Assembly: GCA_964632355.1 (NCBI GenBank)
Contig: CAZWBW010000077.1
Location: 1-13,904, forward strand
Source of the DNA: JALOAP01 sp964632355
GTDB lineage: Bacteria; Chloroflexota; Dehalococcoidia; Tepidiformales; Tepidiformaceae
Direction: 5' to 3'
DNA: 13,904 nucleotides
The notes beneath the pieces are model-generated. The model did not search any database, had not been told where the DNA came from, and worked only from the letters and a program-made list of their open reading frames with translations. Shown here piece after piece: positions 1-5,928 of the stretch (positions are counted from its first letter, which is position 1; every line of letters begins with the position of its first letter). The position numbers and the translations under genes were made by a program.

Positions 1-1
1 T

Positions 2-385
2 CAGATGATCGCGCAGGTCATCATGTTCTCGAGCCTGTTCGGCGGTCGCGACAACCGGAACCCGCTGCTCATGCTGGTCGCGGTGCTCATCGCGCCCATC
101 GCCGCCTCGCTCATCCAGCTCGGCATCAGCCGGACGCGCGAGTTCGCCGCCGACCACACCGGCGCCGAAATCACGCACGACCCCGAGGCACTGGCGAGCG
201 CGCTGGAAAAGCTGCAGCGCGGCGTGCAGTACGCCCCCATGGAGCCCACGCCGACCCAGGAGGCCGTCTCGGCGCTCTACATCGTCAAGCCATTCGCTGG
301 CGAAGGCCTCGCCAACCTCTTCAGCACGCACCCGCCGATTGAGGAGCGCGTGCGCCGCCTCCGCAATATGGCGGTCGGCCGCTAG
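2..385 (+). CDS. M48-family (HtpX-like) membrane zinc metalloprotease, 3' end only
   Basis: The window opens inside this gene; the reading frame is open from base 2 and ends at TAG 383-385, so the start and the HExxH zinc site lie upstream. What remains is a hydrophobic stretch (LLMLVAVLIAPIAASLIQLG, about residues 21-40 counted from the first in-frame ATG at base 5), followed at once by REFAAD. In HtpX/M48 proteases the Glu of this motif is the third zinc ligand. The C-terminal motif FSTHPPIEERVRRLR is also characteristic of HtpX. The family sits in the cytoplasmic membrane and degrades misfolded membrane proteins under envelope stress. Family assignment is firm; calling it the true orthologue htpX is less certain because the N-terminal half is missing. 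A small hairpin (387-399) and a strong terminator (432-462) follow. Confidence 0.88.
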   Translation, partial: QMIAQVIMFSSLFGGRDNRNPLLMLVAVLIAPIAASLIQLGISRTREFAADHTGAEITHDPEALASALEKLQRGVQYAPMEPTPTQEAVSALYIVKPFAGEGLANLFSTHPPIEERVRRLRNMAVGR

Positions 386-407
386 GCGGCCTTCGGCCGA
401 GTGCCCG

Positions 408-430
408 GTGCTCAGTGCTCAGTACTCAGT
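408..430. repeat. Degenerate heptad repeat cluster A (CTCAGTG-like)
   Basis: Three tandem copies of a 7-base unit read gTGCTCAG, TGCTCAG and TACTCAG, just after the protease gene and before the terminator hairpin. The same unit occurs in the opposite orientation at 484-509 and 520-539, and again at 4863-4893 and 4926-4952. Unit length and degeneracy argue against CRISPR. No function is established; see the findings. Confidence 0.7.
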
Positions 431-431
431 G

Positions 432-463
432 GCGCCCTCCCGTCCCGGGAGGGCGCTTTCTTT
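432..463 (+). terminator. Rho-independent terminator after the HtpX-like gene
   Basis: A perfect 11-bp stem, GCGCCCTCCCG (432-442) with CGGGAGGGCGC (446-456), closes a TCC loop and is followed by TTTCTTTC. This is a textbook intrinsic terminator for the upstream protease transcript, and it insulates nadE. Confidence 0.9.
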
Positions 464-483
464 CGGCCTCGCCCGAAACCACC

Positions 484-509
484 AGCACTCAGCACTAAGA
501 ACTCAGCAC
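484..509. repeat. Heptad repeat cluster B (CAGCACT-like)
   Basis: AGCACTCAGCACTAAGAACTCAGCAC consists of about three and a half copies of the heptad seen at 408-430, in inverted orientation. Together with the copy at 520-539 it occupies most of the nadE upstream region. Confidence 0.65.
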
Positions 510-514
510 GTCTC

Positions 515-539
515 CCGGGCACTGCGCACTGAGCACTGG
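515..539. repeat. Repeat-bearing module abutting the nadE -10 element
   Basis: CCGGGCACTGCGCACTGAG (515-533) and the following GCACTGG contain the heptad and end 4 nt before the TATACT hexamer of nadE. A close relative, CCGGGCAGTGCGCACTCGG, stands on the minus strand at 4879-4861, just upstream of the TACAAT hexamer of the DUF1684 gene. The module therefore lies where a -35 region or activator site would be. Confidence 0.55.
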
Positions 540-543
540 CCCG

Positions 544-549
544 TATACT
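544..549 (+). promoter_or_regulatory. nadE -10 element, probable leaderless promoter
   Basis: TATACT is separated from the nadE ATG (556) by exactly 6 nt (TCCTCC). A transcript starting the usual distance downstream of a -10 hexamer would begin at or next to the A of the ATG. No Shine-Dalgarno sequence precedes the start. No good -35 hexamer is visible; that position is taken by the repeat module. Confidence 0.6.
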
Positions 550-555
550 TCCTCC

Positions 556-2289
556 ATGCGCATCTGCCGCGTCGGACTCGCCCAGGTCAACACTCGCGTC
601 GGCGACATCGAAGCCAACATCGAACGCATCCGGCAGCGCCTGGCCGAAGCACGCGACGCCGGGTGCGTTATCGCCGCCTTCCCCGAACTGGCGGTCACCG
701 GATACCCGCCGGAGGACCTGGTGCTTCGCCGCTCGTTCTGCGTGGCCTCGCGCGATGCGGTCGAAGCGCTGGCACTTGAAACGCACGGGATCGCCGCTGT
801 CGTCGGCTTCGTCGACTGGTTCGAAGGCGACGCCTACAACGCGGCCGCTGTGTTCATCGACGGCCGCTGGGTCGACACGTACCACAAGCACCGGCTGCCG
901 AACTACGGCGTGTTCGATGAAGAGCGCTACTTCGCGCCGGGCCGCCGGACGCCGGTCTACCGCGCCGACGGGTTCAGCTTTGGCGTCAGCATCTGCGAAG
1001 ACATCTGGTACCCCGGCGCGCCACTTGATGCGATCGCGCTGGGTGGCGCCGAGCTCTGCATCAACATCAACGCATCGCCCTACCAGCGCCGCCGCATCGA
1101 GGACCGCGCACGGATGCTCGCCACCCGGGCCGCCGACAACCTCGTCGCGCTCGCGTATGTCAACGCCGTCGGCGGACAGGACGAGCTCGTGTTCGATGGC
1201 GGGTCGCTGGTGTTCGATGCCGAAGGCCGGCTCGCCGGCCGCGCACCGCAGTTCGAAGAGGCGCTGCTCATCGTCGACGTCGACCTCGACCAGGTGGCGC
1301 AGCGGCGCCTGCACGATCCCCGCCGCCGCGTGGAACTCCGCGACCGCGAGCCACGAGTCGAAATCGAGGACATCCCCGTCGCGCTCGAACTGCCGGAGCA
1401 ACGCCCGCGTAAGCTCGAACGGCCCATCGCGCCGGTGCTCGGCGACGAAGAGGAGGTCTGGAGAGCGCTGGTGCTGGCTACCCGGGACTACATGGGGAAG
1501 ACCGGCTTCCAGCAGGCGATCATCGGGCTCTCCGGCGGGCTCGACTCTGCCGTTGTGGCGGCCGTCGCGGTCGATGCCATCGGCCCCGACCGCGTGATCG
1601 GCGTTTCGATGCCGAGCCGCTACTCGAGCCAGCACAGCCAGGACGACGCCCGGGAGCTCGCGAACAACCTCGGCATCCGCTACATGAGCATCCCCATCGA
1701 ACCCGCGCACAAGGCCATGCTCGAAATGCTCGCCGACGCGTTCGAAGGCAGCGATCCCGGCACGGCCGAGGAGAACCTGCAGGCGCGCCAGCGGGGCAAC
1801 GTCCTCATGACGCTCTCGAACTTCTTCGACCGCTCCATCGTGCTGACGACGGGGAACAAGAGCGAGATGGCGACGGGCTACGCGACGCTGTACGGCGACA
1901 TGGCTGGCGGCTACGCGGTATTGAAGGACGTCCCGAAGACGCTGGTGTACCGGCTCGCGCGCTGGCGGAACAAACAGGCGGGCCGCGACCTCATCCCCGA
2001 GCGCGTCATCACGAAGCCGCCGAGCGCCGAGCTTCGCCCGAACCAGTTCGACCAGGATTCGCTGCCGCCGTACGAAATCCTCGACCCGATCCTCGAGGCG
2101 TACGTGGAAGACGACCGCACCGCCGAAGAGATCATCGCGATGGGGTTCGATGAAGTGACCGTGCGGCGCGTCATCGGCATGGTCGACCGGAACGAGTACA
2201 AGCGGCGGCAGGCGGCCCCCGGCGTGAAGATCACGCGGCGCGCGTTCGGCCGCGACCGCAGGTTCCCGCTGGCCGCGAAGCTCGGCTGA
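556..2289 (+). CDS. nadE: Glutamine-dependent NAD+ synthetase
   Basis: The 577-residue protein has the two-domain layout of glutamine-hydrolysing NAD+ synthetase. It makes NAD+ from deamido-NAD+ with ATP, taking ammonia from glutamine, as the last step of NAD+ biosynthesis in the cytoplasm. The N-terminal nitrilase-like glutaminase domain (about 1-270) shows the full Glu-Lys-Cys triad: E44 (FPEL), K111 (YHKHRLPNYGVFDE) and C147 (SICEDIW). The C-terminal synthetase domain carries the ATP pyrophosphatase P-loop SGGLDSA starting at residue 326 and the downstream motif TTGNKSEMATGYATLYGDMAGG. Length is normal for the family. The ATG at 556 begins exactly where the conserved RVGLAQ strand starts, and lies 6 nt after TATACT, so translation is probably leaderless. 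It appears to be a single-gene unit; the next gene has a separate RBS 164 nt downstream. Confidence 0.97.
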   Translation: MRICRVGLAQVNTRVGDIEANIERIRQRLAEARDAGCVIAAFPELAVTGYPPEDLVLRRSFCVASRDAVEALALETHGIAAVVGFVDWFEGDAYNAAAVFIDGRWVDTYHKHRLPNYGVFDEERYFAPGRRTPVYRADGFSFGVSICEDIWYPGAPLDAIALGGAELCININASPYQRRRIEDRARMLATRAADNLVALAYVNAVGGQDELVFDGGSLVFDAEGRLAGRAPQFEEALLIVDVDLDQVAQRRLHDPRRRVELRDREPRVEIEDIPVALELPEQRPRKLERPIAPVLGDEEEVWRALVLATRDYMGKTGFQQAIIGLSGGLDSAVVAAVAVDAIGPDRVIGVSMPSRYSSQHSQDDARELANNLGIRYMSIPIEPAHKAMLEMLADAFEGSDPGTAEENLQARQRGNVLMTLSNFFDRSIVLTTGNKSEMATGYATLYGDMAGGYAVLKDVPKTLVYRLARWRNKQAGRDLIPERVITKPPSAELRPNQFDQDSLPPYEILDPILEAYVEDDRTAEEIIAMGFDEVTVRRVIGMVDRNEYKRRQAAPGVKITRRAFGRDRRFPLAAKLG

Positions 2290-2312
2290 GCCATCCCGCC
2301 GCCAACTGGCCG

Positions 2313-2320
2313 CATATCCT
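2313..2320 (+). promoter_or_regulatory. Possible -10 region for the hibernation factor
   Basis: CATATCCT lies 24 nt after the nadE stop. If it is a -10 element the mRNA would have a leader of about 125 nt before the ATG at 2454. The hexamer is imperfect and no -35 is evident, so this is tentative. Confidence 0.3.
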
Positions 2321-2453
2321 CCATCACTTGGCCCCGGTTTCCGGGCCGATCGGTTCTGCCCGGGGCAGGGTAGGGCAGGTGACCATGATGCTACCGGGAC
2401 GGTTCGCGCTCCCAGACCGCGACGGGCCGGAGAACACCAGGAGGAGCCTGCTC

Positions 2454-2771
2454 ATGCAACTCGATATCCAGCGGGCCGGTATGCATCTCACCGAGGAGAT
2501 GGAGGAATACATTCGCGAGCGAGCCGACTTCCTCCTCGCGTTCCACCCGGAAATCCTGGCGTGCCGTGTCATGCTCGAGCCGCCGGTTCCCCCGCGTGAC
2601 GTCTACCAGGCCGAGGTCGGGCTTCACATCCCCGGCCAGACCGTTCACGCACGGGAACACGCGGAAGACCTGCGCACCGCCATCCTGCTTGCGTTCGAAT
2701 CCGCACGGCGGGCGCTGGCGGGAAGCAGCCTGGAGCCGGAATTGCACCGGGCGCTCGCCCCCGGTGCCTAA
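2454..2771 (+). CDS. Short HPF/RaiA-family ribosome hibernation factor
   Basis: This 105-residue protein matches the S30AE (HPF/YfiA) fold: an N-terminal strand MQLDIQRAGMHLTEEM, a helix (EYIRERADFLLAF), a strand with VMLEPPVPP, the strand EVGLHIPGQTVHARE and a final helix DLRTAILLAFESARRAL. Proteins of this family bind the 30S decoding region and silence ribosomes in stationary phase or stress. At 105 residues it is the short form and lacks the C-terminal dimerisation domain of long HPF. The ATG at 2454 is chosen because a strong AGGAGGA (2439-2445) sits 8 nt upstream and the domain starts there; an in-frame TTG at 2328 would add residues unlike the family. A terminator follows at 2898-2930. 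Confidence 0.82.
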   Translation: MQLDIQRAGMHLTEEMEEYIRERADFLLAFHPEILACRVMLEPPVPPRDVYQAEVGLHIPGQTVHAREHAEDLRTAILLAFESARRALAGSSLEPELHRALAPGA

Positions 2772-2897
2772 CCCGGGCGAGGTGGAGGCCCCGGTCCAGG
2801 GCTGGCGTTGAGCGCGCACTCCCTGCTCTCGTGTGCCTACCCCTTGGGTACTTCCGGATAGCTCCGCCTCCCTGCCTCTACGCTCGCCCGGTTAAAT

Positions 2898-2934
2898 GGG
2901 GCTGCCACGTAACATGTGGCAGCCCCTTTTGTTT
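2898..2934 (+). terminator. Rho-independent terminator after the hibernation factor
   Basis: GGGGCTGCCAC (2898-2908) pairs perfectly with GTGGCAGCCCC (2916-2926), and the stem can extend by a G-T and a T-A pair to leave a 3-nt loop. TTTTGTTTG follows on the plus strand. On the minus strand the hairpin is followed only by ATTTAACC, so it may also end the convergent enoyl-CoA hydratase-like transcript, but less efficiently. Confidence 0.88.
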
Positions 2935-2953
2935 GTCCTTCGAACCGGCGCGT

Positions 2954-3751
2954 TTAGCGTCCGTGGAAGGTTGGCGTTCGCTTCTCGAAGAATGCCTTGC
3001 GGGCCTCCTTCGCGTCCTCGCTCGAGAAGGCCAGGCGGATGTTCGTGAGCTCGTAGCGGAGCTGCTGCTCGAGGTCGATGGCCGTGGTCGCCTTCACCAG
3101 GCCCCGCTTCGTGAGCCGCATCGTGATCGGCGAGCGCTCGCACAGCACCTGGCAGTATTCACGGAAGCGCTCCTCGAACTTGTCGTCGTCGACCACTTCG
3201 CCCACCAGCCCGAGCGCCAGCGCCTCGTCGCCTTCGACGGTGCGGTTTTCGAGCAGGAAGCGCATCGCCTTCTCGTAGCCGATGGCCTGCGGCAGCGTGT
3301 ACGTCAGGCCGCCATCCGGCGAACCGCCAATCCGCGGGTAGCCCGCCATCAACCGTGCGCTCCGCTTCATCACGCGGATGTCGGCCGACATTGCAAGCGA
3401 CAGGCCCGCGCCCACCGCGACACCGTTGATGCCCGCCACGATCGGCTTATCGCAATCGATGCGCGCACCGAGCAGGAAGCGGCTCACCCAGTGCAGGTCG
3501 TCGAGGAACTGGTTCTGTGGCGAAAGCGGCGACGCAGGTTCGCCCGGCCCCGTGAGGTCGAGGCCGGCGCAGAACGAGTCGCCCGAGCCGGTGATCGCGA
3601 TGACCCAGACGTTGTCGTCTTTCGTCGCTTCTTCGATAGCGGTAACGATGCCCCACGCGAGCGCGTCGCTCAGCGCGTTCTTCCGTTCCGGCCGGTTGAG
3701 GGTGATGGTTCGAACGTGACCGTCGTCGGTCACCTTCACGAGGTCGGTCAA
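2954..3751 (-). CDS. Enoyl-CoA hydratase/isomerase (crotonase) family protein
   Basis: A 265-residue crotonase-fold protein. The oxyanion-hole segments are CAGLDL (61-66) and INGVAVGAGLSLAMSADIR (108-126). The segment where classical hydratases carry their two catalytic glutamates reads GYPRIGGSPDGGLTYTLPQ, with neither Glu at its usual place; the Asp of SPDGG (D146) fits PaaG-like isomerases, in which this Asp is catalytic. The protein may therefore isomerise or hydrate an unusual enoyl-CoA rather than act as the standard beta-oxidation hydratase. The start is TTG at 3751: AAGGAG lies 7 nt upstream and the domain begins directly after it. A longer in-frame ATG at 3877 would add 42 low-complexity residues overlapping the divergent promoter. 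The substrate cannot be told from sequence. Confidence 0.85.
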   Translation of the reverse strand: MTDLVKVTDDGHVRTITLNRPERKNALSDALAWGIVTAIEEATKDDNVWVIAITGSGDSFCAGLDLTGPGEPASPLSPQNQFLDDLHWVSRFLLGARIDCDKPIVAGINGVAVGAGLSLAMSADIRVMKRSARLMAGYPRIGGSPDGGLTYTLPQAIGYEKAMRFLLENRTVEGDEALALGLVGEVVDDDKFEERFREYCQVLCERSPITMRLTKRGLVKATTAIDLEQQLRYELTNIRLAFSSEDAKEARKAFFEKRTPTFHGR

Positions 3752-3861
3752 CGCACTCTCCTTCGTGGCCGCGGGCGGCCGTTCGAGTTTGGGGATGGTC
3801 GCAGATTGGCCCGCGCCCCGTCGAGACGCAAGCGAACCGCGTTGGGTGTGCCAGGACGCCC

Positions 3862-3867
3862 TAGAAT
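3862..3867 (+). promoter_or_regulatory. -10 element of the iron permease-like gene
   Basis: TAGAAT matches a bacterial -10 hexamer and lies 30 nt before the GTG start at 3898, leaving a leader of about 25 nt that includes an AGGGG ribosome-binding site. The ten bases TAGAATGCGG recur at the acyl-CoA dehydrogenase promoter at 12652-12661. Confidence 0.55.
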
Positions 3868-3897
3868 GCGGGCCCACTCACTGCACAGGGGCTCATT

Positions 3898-4314
3898 GTG
3901 GACCGTTCGTCGTTCTTCACCCGCTTCTCCGCGCGGACAGCGGCCCTCTCCGGCCACCCGCTCACGTTTCTCGCCGCCATCCTGGCCATCGTGCTCTGGG
4001 CCGCCTCCGGGCCGCTGTTCGGGTTCAACGACACGTGGCAGCTCGTCATCAACACGGCGACCACGATCGTGACGTTCCTGATGGTGTTCCTGATCCAGAA
4101 CACGCAGAACCGCGATGGCGTGGCCATCCAGATCAAGCTCGACGAACTGATTCGCTCCACGGAACGCGCGCACAACGCGCTGCTCGACCTGGAAGAGCTG
4201 GACGAACGCGACCTGCGCCGCCTGCGGGAGCGCTACGAAGTGCTCGCACGGCTGGCACGCGACGACCTCGCGAGGATGCTCGACCGTGGCGTGGACGACG
4301 CCGGGATACGCTGA
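3898..4314 (+). CDS. Low-affinity iron permease-family small membrane protein
   Basis: This 138-residue protein matches the short bacterial members of the low-affinity iron permease family (PF04120). It has two hydrophobic segments (about 20-38 and 47-66), the hallmark DTWQLVINTATTIVTFLMVF with IQNTQNRD (45-73), and a charged C-terminal helical region (IKLDELIRSTERAHNALLDLEEL onward). It should lie in the cytoplasmic membrane. The yeast namesake Fet4 transports Fe(II), but iron transport by the short bacterial proteins is an inherited label rather than something the sequence shows. The GTG start has AGGGG upstream and begins just before the first membrane segment. Its TGA (4312-4314) directly touches the stop of the convergent DUF1684 gene. 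Confidence 0.85.
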   Translation: MDRSSFFTRFSARTAALSGHPLTFLAAILAIVLWAASGPLFGFNDTWQLVINTATTIVTFLMVFLIQNTQNRDGVAIQIKLDELIRSTERAHNALLDLEELDERDLRRLRERYEVLARLARDDLARMLDRGVDDAGIR

Positions 4315-4842
4315 CTACTCCCCGTCTTCGAACGAACGCTCGCCCGCGCGAATCGCCACGCGAAGGCGGTTTTCGGGCGGAGGCAACGGGCACGACCATG
4401 CGTCGTTGTAGGCGCAGTAGGGGTTGTACGCGAAGTTGAAGTCGAGCAGCAGCCGGCCGTCCGGCAGTTCCTCCACTTCGAGGTAGCGGCCCGCGCCATA
4501 CGTCTCGCCGCCCGCGTTCGCATCCTGGAACGGGAGGAAGAGTTCGCCGCTCACCGGGTCGCGGTAGACGGTCAGTTCCGCCGGCTGGCCATCGACCTCG
4601 AAGTGCACGCGCGCCCAGCGGAGGAACGGCGCCGTGTCCCCGGTGCTCGTCTGCATCTCCACCATTTCGGGGGACTCGAACACCTCTGGTTCGGCGATCA
4701 CGGCGAGCGCCGGGTTTTCGTCGTAGTACTTCAGCCCCCGGAACCTGCGGCGTTGCTCCGCCGTCAGCGGCGACCGCGGATCATTCGCGAAGAACTCGTC
4801 CTTCGCCCGCCGAAACTCCGACAACTCGGATGTCTCCGCCAT
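4315..4842 (-). CDS. DUF1684 family protein
   Basis: A 175-residue protein with the conserved core of DUF1684: LFLPFQDANAGGETYGAGRYL (101-121), then DFNFAYNPYCAYNDAWSCP (134-152) and PENRLRVAIRAGE (156-168). The N-terminal part (SEFRRAKDEFFANDPRSPL) is also typical of the family. No signal peptide or membrane segment is visible, so it is probably cytoplasmic; the biochemical role of the family is not known to me. The ATG at 4842 is preferred because it starts the family-like N-terminus and is preceded exactly 6 nt upstream by TACAAT, suggesting a leaderless mRNA; no Shine-Dalgarno is present. The frame stays open far upstream (to 5385), but that part runs antisense through the neighbouring hydrolase gene and the repeat region. 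Confidence 0.88.
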   Translation of the reverse strand: MAETSELSEFRRAKDEFFANDPRSPLTAEQRRRFRGLKYYDENPALAVIAEPEVFESPEMVEMQTSTGDTAPFLRWARVHFEVDGQPAELTVYRDPVSGELFLPFQDANAGGETYGAGRYLEVEELPDGRLLLDFNFAYNPYCAYNDAWSCPLPPPENRLRVAIRAGERSFEDGE

Positions 4843-4848
4843 CGCTGC

Positions 4849-4854
4849 ATTGTA
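4849..4854 (-). promoter_or_regulatory. DUF1684 gene -10 element, probable leaderless promoter
   Basis: On the minus strand TACAAT is followed by GCAGCG and then the ATG at 4842, a 6-nt gap identical in length to that of nadE. A repeat-bearing module resembling the nadE upstream region ends a few bases before it (4861-4879). Confidence 0.6.
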
Positions 4855-4860
4855 GCCCCA

Positions 4861-4893
4861 CCGAGTGCGCACTGCCCGGTTGAGTGCTGAGTC
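4861..4893. repeat. Repeat module upstream of the DUF1684 promoter
   Basis: Read on the minus strand this holds GACTCAGCACTCA, AC and then CCGGGCAGTGCGCACTCGG. The second block is nearly identical to 515-533 upstream of nadE. Both copies carry the same order: heptads, the CCGGGC block, then a -10 hexamer. Confidence 0.6.
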
Positions 4894-4925
4894 TGACGCT
4901 CCAAGGCGGAGAACGCCGAAGCACC

Positions 4926-4952
4926 CACTGAGCACTCGGCACTGAGCACTGA
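4926..4952. repeat. Heptad repeat cluster C
   Basis: CACTGAGCACTCGGCACTGAGCACTGA is built of four heptad copies of the ACTGAGC/ACTCGGC type and directly adjoins the large hairpin at 4951-4988. Confidence 0.65.
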
Positions 4953-4988
4953 GGTGTGAGCGCGGCGCGAGTGCCGCGCTCACACCTC
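4951..4988 (-). terminator. Perfect 16-bp hairpin at the end of the alpha/beta hydrolase gene
   Basis: The arms 4951-4966 (GAGGTGTGAGCGCGGC) and 4973-4988 pair without mismatch around a 6-nt loop. The hydrolase stop codon (4980-4982) and its last two codons lie inside one arm. Neither side has a T-run; heptad repeats follow instead. It may end or protect the hydrolase mRNA, but it is not a classical intrinsic terminator. Confidence 0.5.
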
Positions 4989-5819
4989 CAGCCGGCCCGC
5001 GATCTCCTTCCCGTCTTCGACGTCGTGCAGGAACGCGAGGAGCGTTTCGGCAAAGGCGTCGGGGCGGTGGTGCGGAACAGTGTGGCCGGCGTCGTGGAAG
5101 AGGACGAAGCGGCAGCCGGGGAGTTCCTGCGCGATCACTTCGGAGGCGCTGCGCACCGGGTCTTTCGAGCCGGCACACACGAGCACCGGCATCGTGAGCC
5201 GTTCGCTGAGCACGGGCAGCAGGTTCGGCCGTTCGCGGCGCGCGGCTGCCACCCCGAGGAACGCGTCGGCGCTGAGGTTCGCGTACCGGCGGAGAATCGC
5301 GGTCCGGAGAAATTCGTCCCTGATGTCGGCGGCGAGGCGCTTGCCCAGCGCTTCGGTGCCAAATTTCGCGACCACGCCCGCCCACTCGTCGATCCGGCGC
5401 TCGCGTTCGTAGTAGGCCTCGTCGTAGCGGCTGTCCTCGTACGCGGCGGAGGTATCGGAGGCGACGAGGCAGGCGACGCGCTCCGGCCAGGTTGTCGCGA
5501 ACTGGAGGGCCACCATCCCGCCGAAGCTCGACCCGACAAGCGCGCAGAGGTCGATCTCGAGGTGGTTGAGTAGCGCCCGGACGTCCTCGGCGAACACTTC
5601 GATGGCGTAGGCGGCAGGGTCCTCCGGCGCGGAGCTCTTGCCGTGGCCACGCAGGTCGAGCGCCACGACGCGGTACTCTTCAGCGAGTTCCGGGATGACC
5701 TGGGCCCACGACCGCAGGTCCGCGGTGAACCCGTGAAGGAGGAGCACCGCCGGCGATTCGGGATCGCCCCATTCTTCGTAGTAGAGGGACATGTCGTCGG
5801 CGAGCGGCAGGTCGGGCAT
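4980..5819 (-). CDS. Alpha/beta hydrolase
   Basis: A 279-residue alpha/beta hydrolase-fold protein. It shows the oxyanion-hole motif HGF (29-31), the segment VVALDLRGHGKS (51-62), the nucleophile elbow G-S-S-F-G with S98 as nucleophile, an acid in GSKDPV (D220), and the histidine of DAGHTVPHH (H246), so the catalytic triad is complete. Family members include esterases, lactonases and C-C bond hydrolases; the substrate cannot be assigned here. No signal peptide is seen, so it is likely cytoplasmic. The ATG at 5819 is chosen because the first beta strand follows at the normal distance and TACACT stands exactly 6 nt upstream, indicating a leaderless transcript. The frame is open upstream to 6059 but that would run through the terminator and end of the zinc-ribbon gene. 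Confidence 0.92.
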   Translation of the reverse strand: MPDLPLADDMSLYYEEWGDPESPAVLLLHGFTADLRSWAQVIPELAEEYRVVALDLRGHGKSSAPEDPAAYAIEVFAEDVRALLNHLEIDLCALVGSSFGGMVALQFATTWPERVACLVASDTSAAYEDSRYDEAYYERERRIDEWAGVVAKFGTEALGKRLAADIRDEFLRTAILRRYANLSADAFLGVAAARRERPNLLPVLSERLTMPVLVCAGSKDPVRSASEVIAQELPGCRFVLFHDAGHTVPHHRPDAFAETLLAFLHDVEDGKEIAGRLEV

Positions 5820-5825
5820 GGCGGG

Positions 5826-5831
5826 AGTGTA
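5826..5831 (-). promoter_or_regulatory. Alpha/beta hydrolase -10 element, probable leaderless promoter
   Basis: On the minus strand TACACT, then CCCGCC, then ATG. The 6-nt spacing equals that of nadE and the DUF1684 gene. It lies 40 nt downstream of the terminator of the preceding gene, so the hydrolase has its own promoter. Confidence 0.6.
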
Positions 5832-5870
5832 CCACCCGCTTCGCTGCCCCTCCGGCCCGCCACGCAGGCA

Positions 5871-5905
5871 CAACAAAGGGCCGCCAGCGATGACGCTGAC
5901 GGCCC
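5871..5905 (-). terminator. Rho-independent terminator after the zinc-ribbon gene
   Basis: Reading the minus strand, GGGCCGTCAGCG pairs with CGCTGGCGGCCC (12 bp with one G-T pair, arms 5894-5905 and 5878-5889) around a TCAT loop and is followed by TTTGTTG. Confidence 0.88.
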
Positions 5906-5928
5906 CCGTTACGCGTTCGGCAGCGAAC

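Noticed and set aside
408..539. CRISPR array
   Set aside because: The unit is only 7 bases, degenerate, found in both orientations, and there are no unique spacers and no cas genes.
386..555. NAD-related riboswitch before nadE
   Set aside because: The -10 element is 6 nt from the ATG, so there is no leader to hold a riboswitch; the region is explained by repeats and the upstream terminator.
412..1710. Long open frame on the minus strand opposite nadE
   Set aside because: It lies antisense to a gene with full catalytic motifs, has an Arg/Asp/Val-rich composition without domains, and is expected in GC-rich DNA with strong third-position bias.
2831..4072. 413-codon plus-strand frame across the crotonase-like gene
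   Set aside because: It starts inside the terminator region and is antisense to a protein with conserved crotonase motifs.
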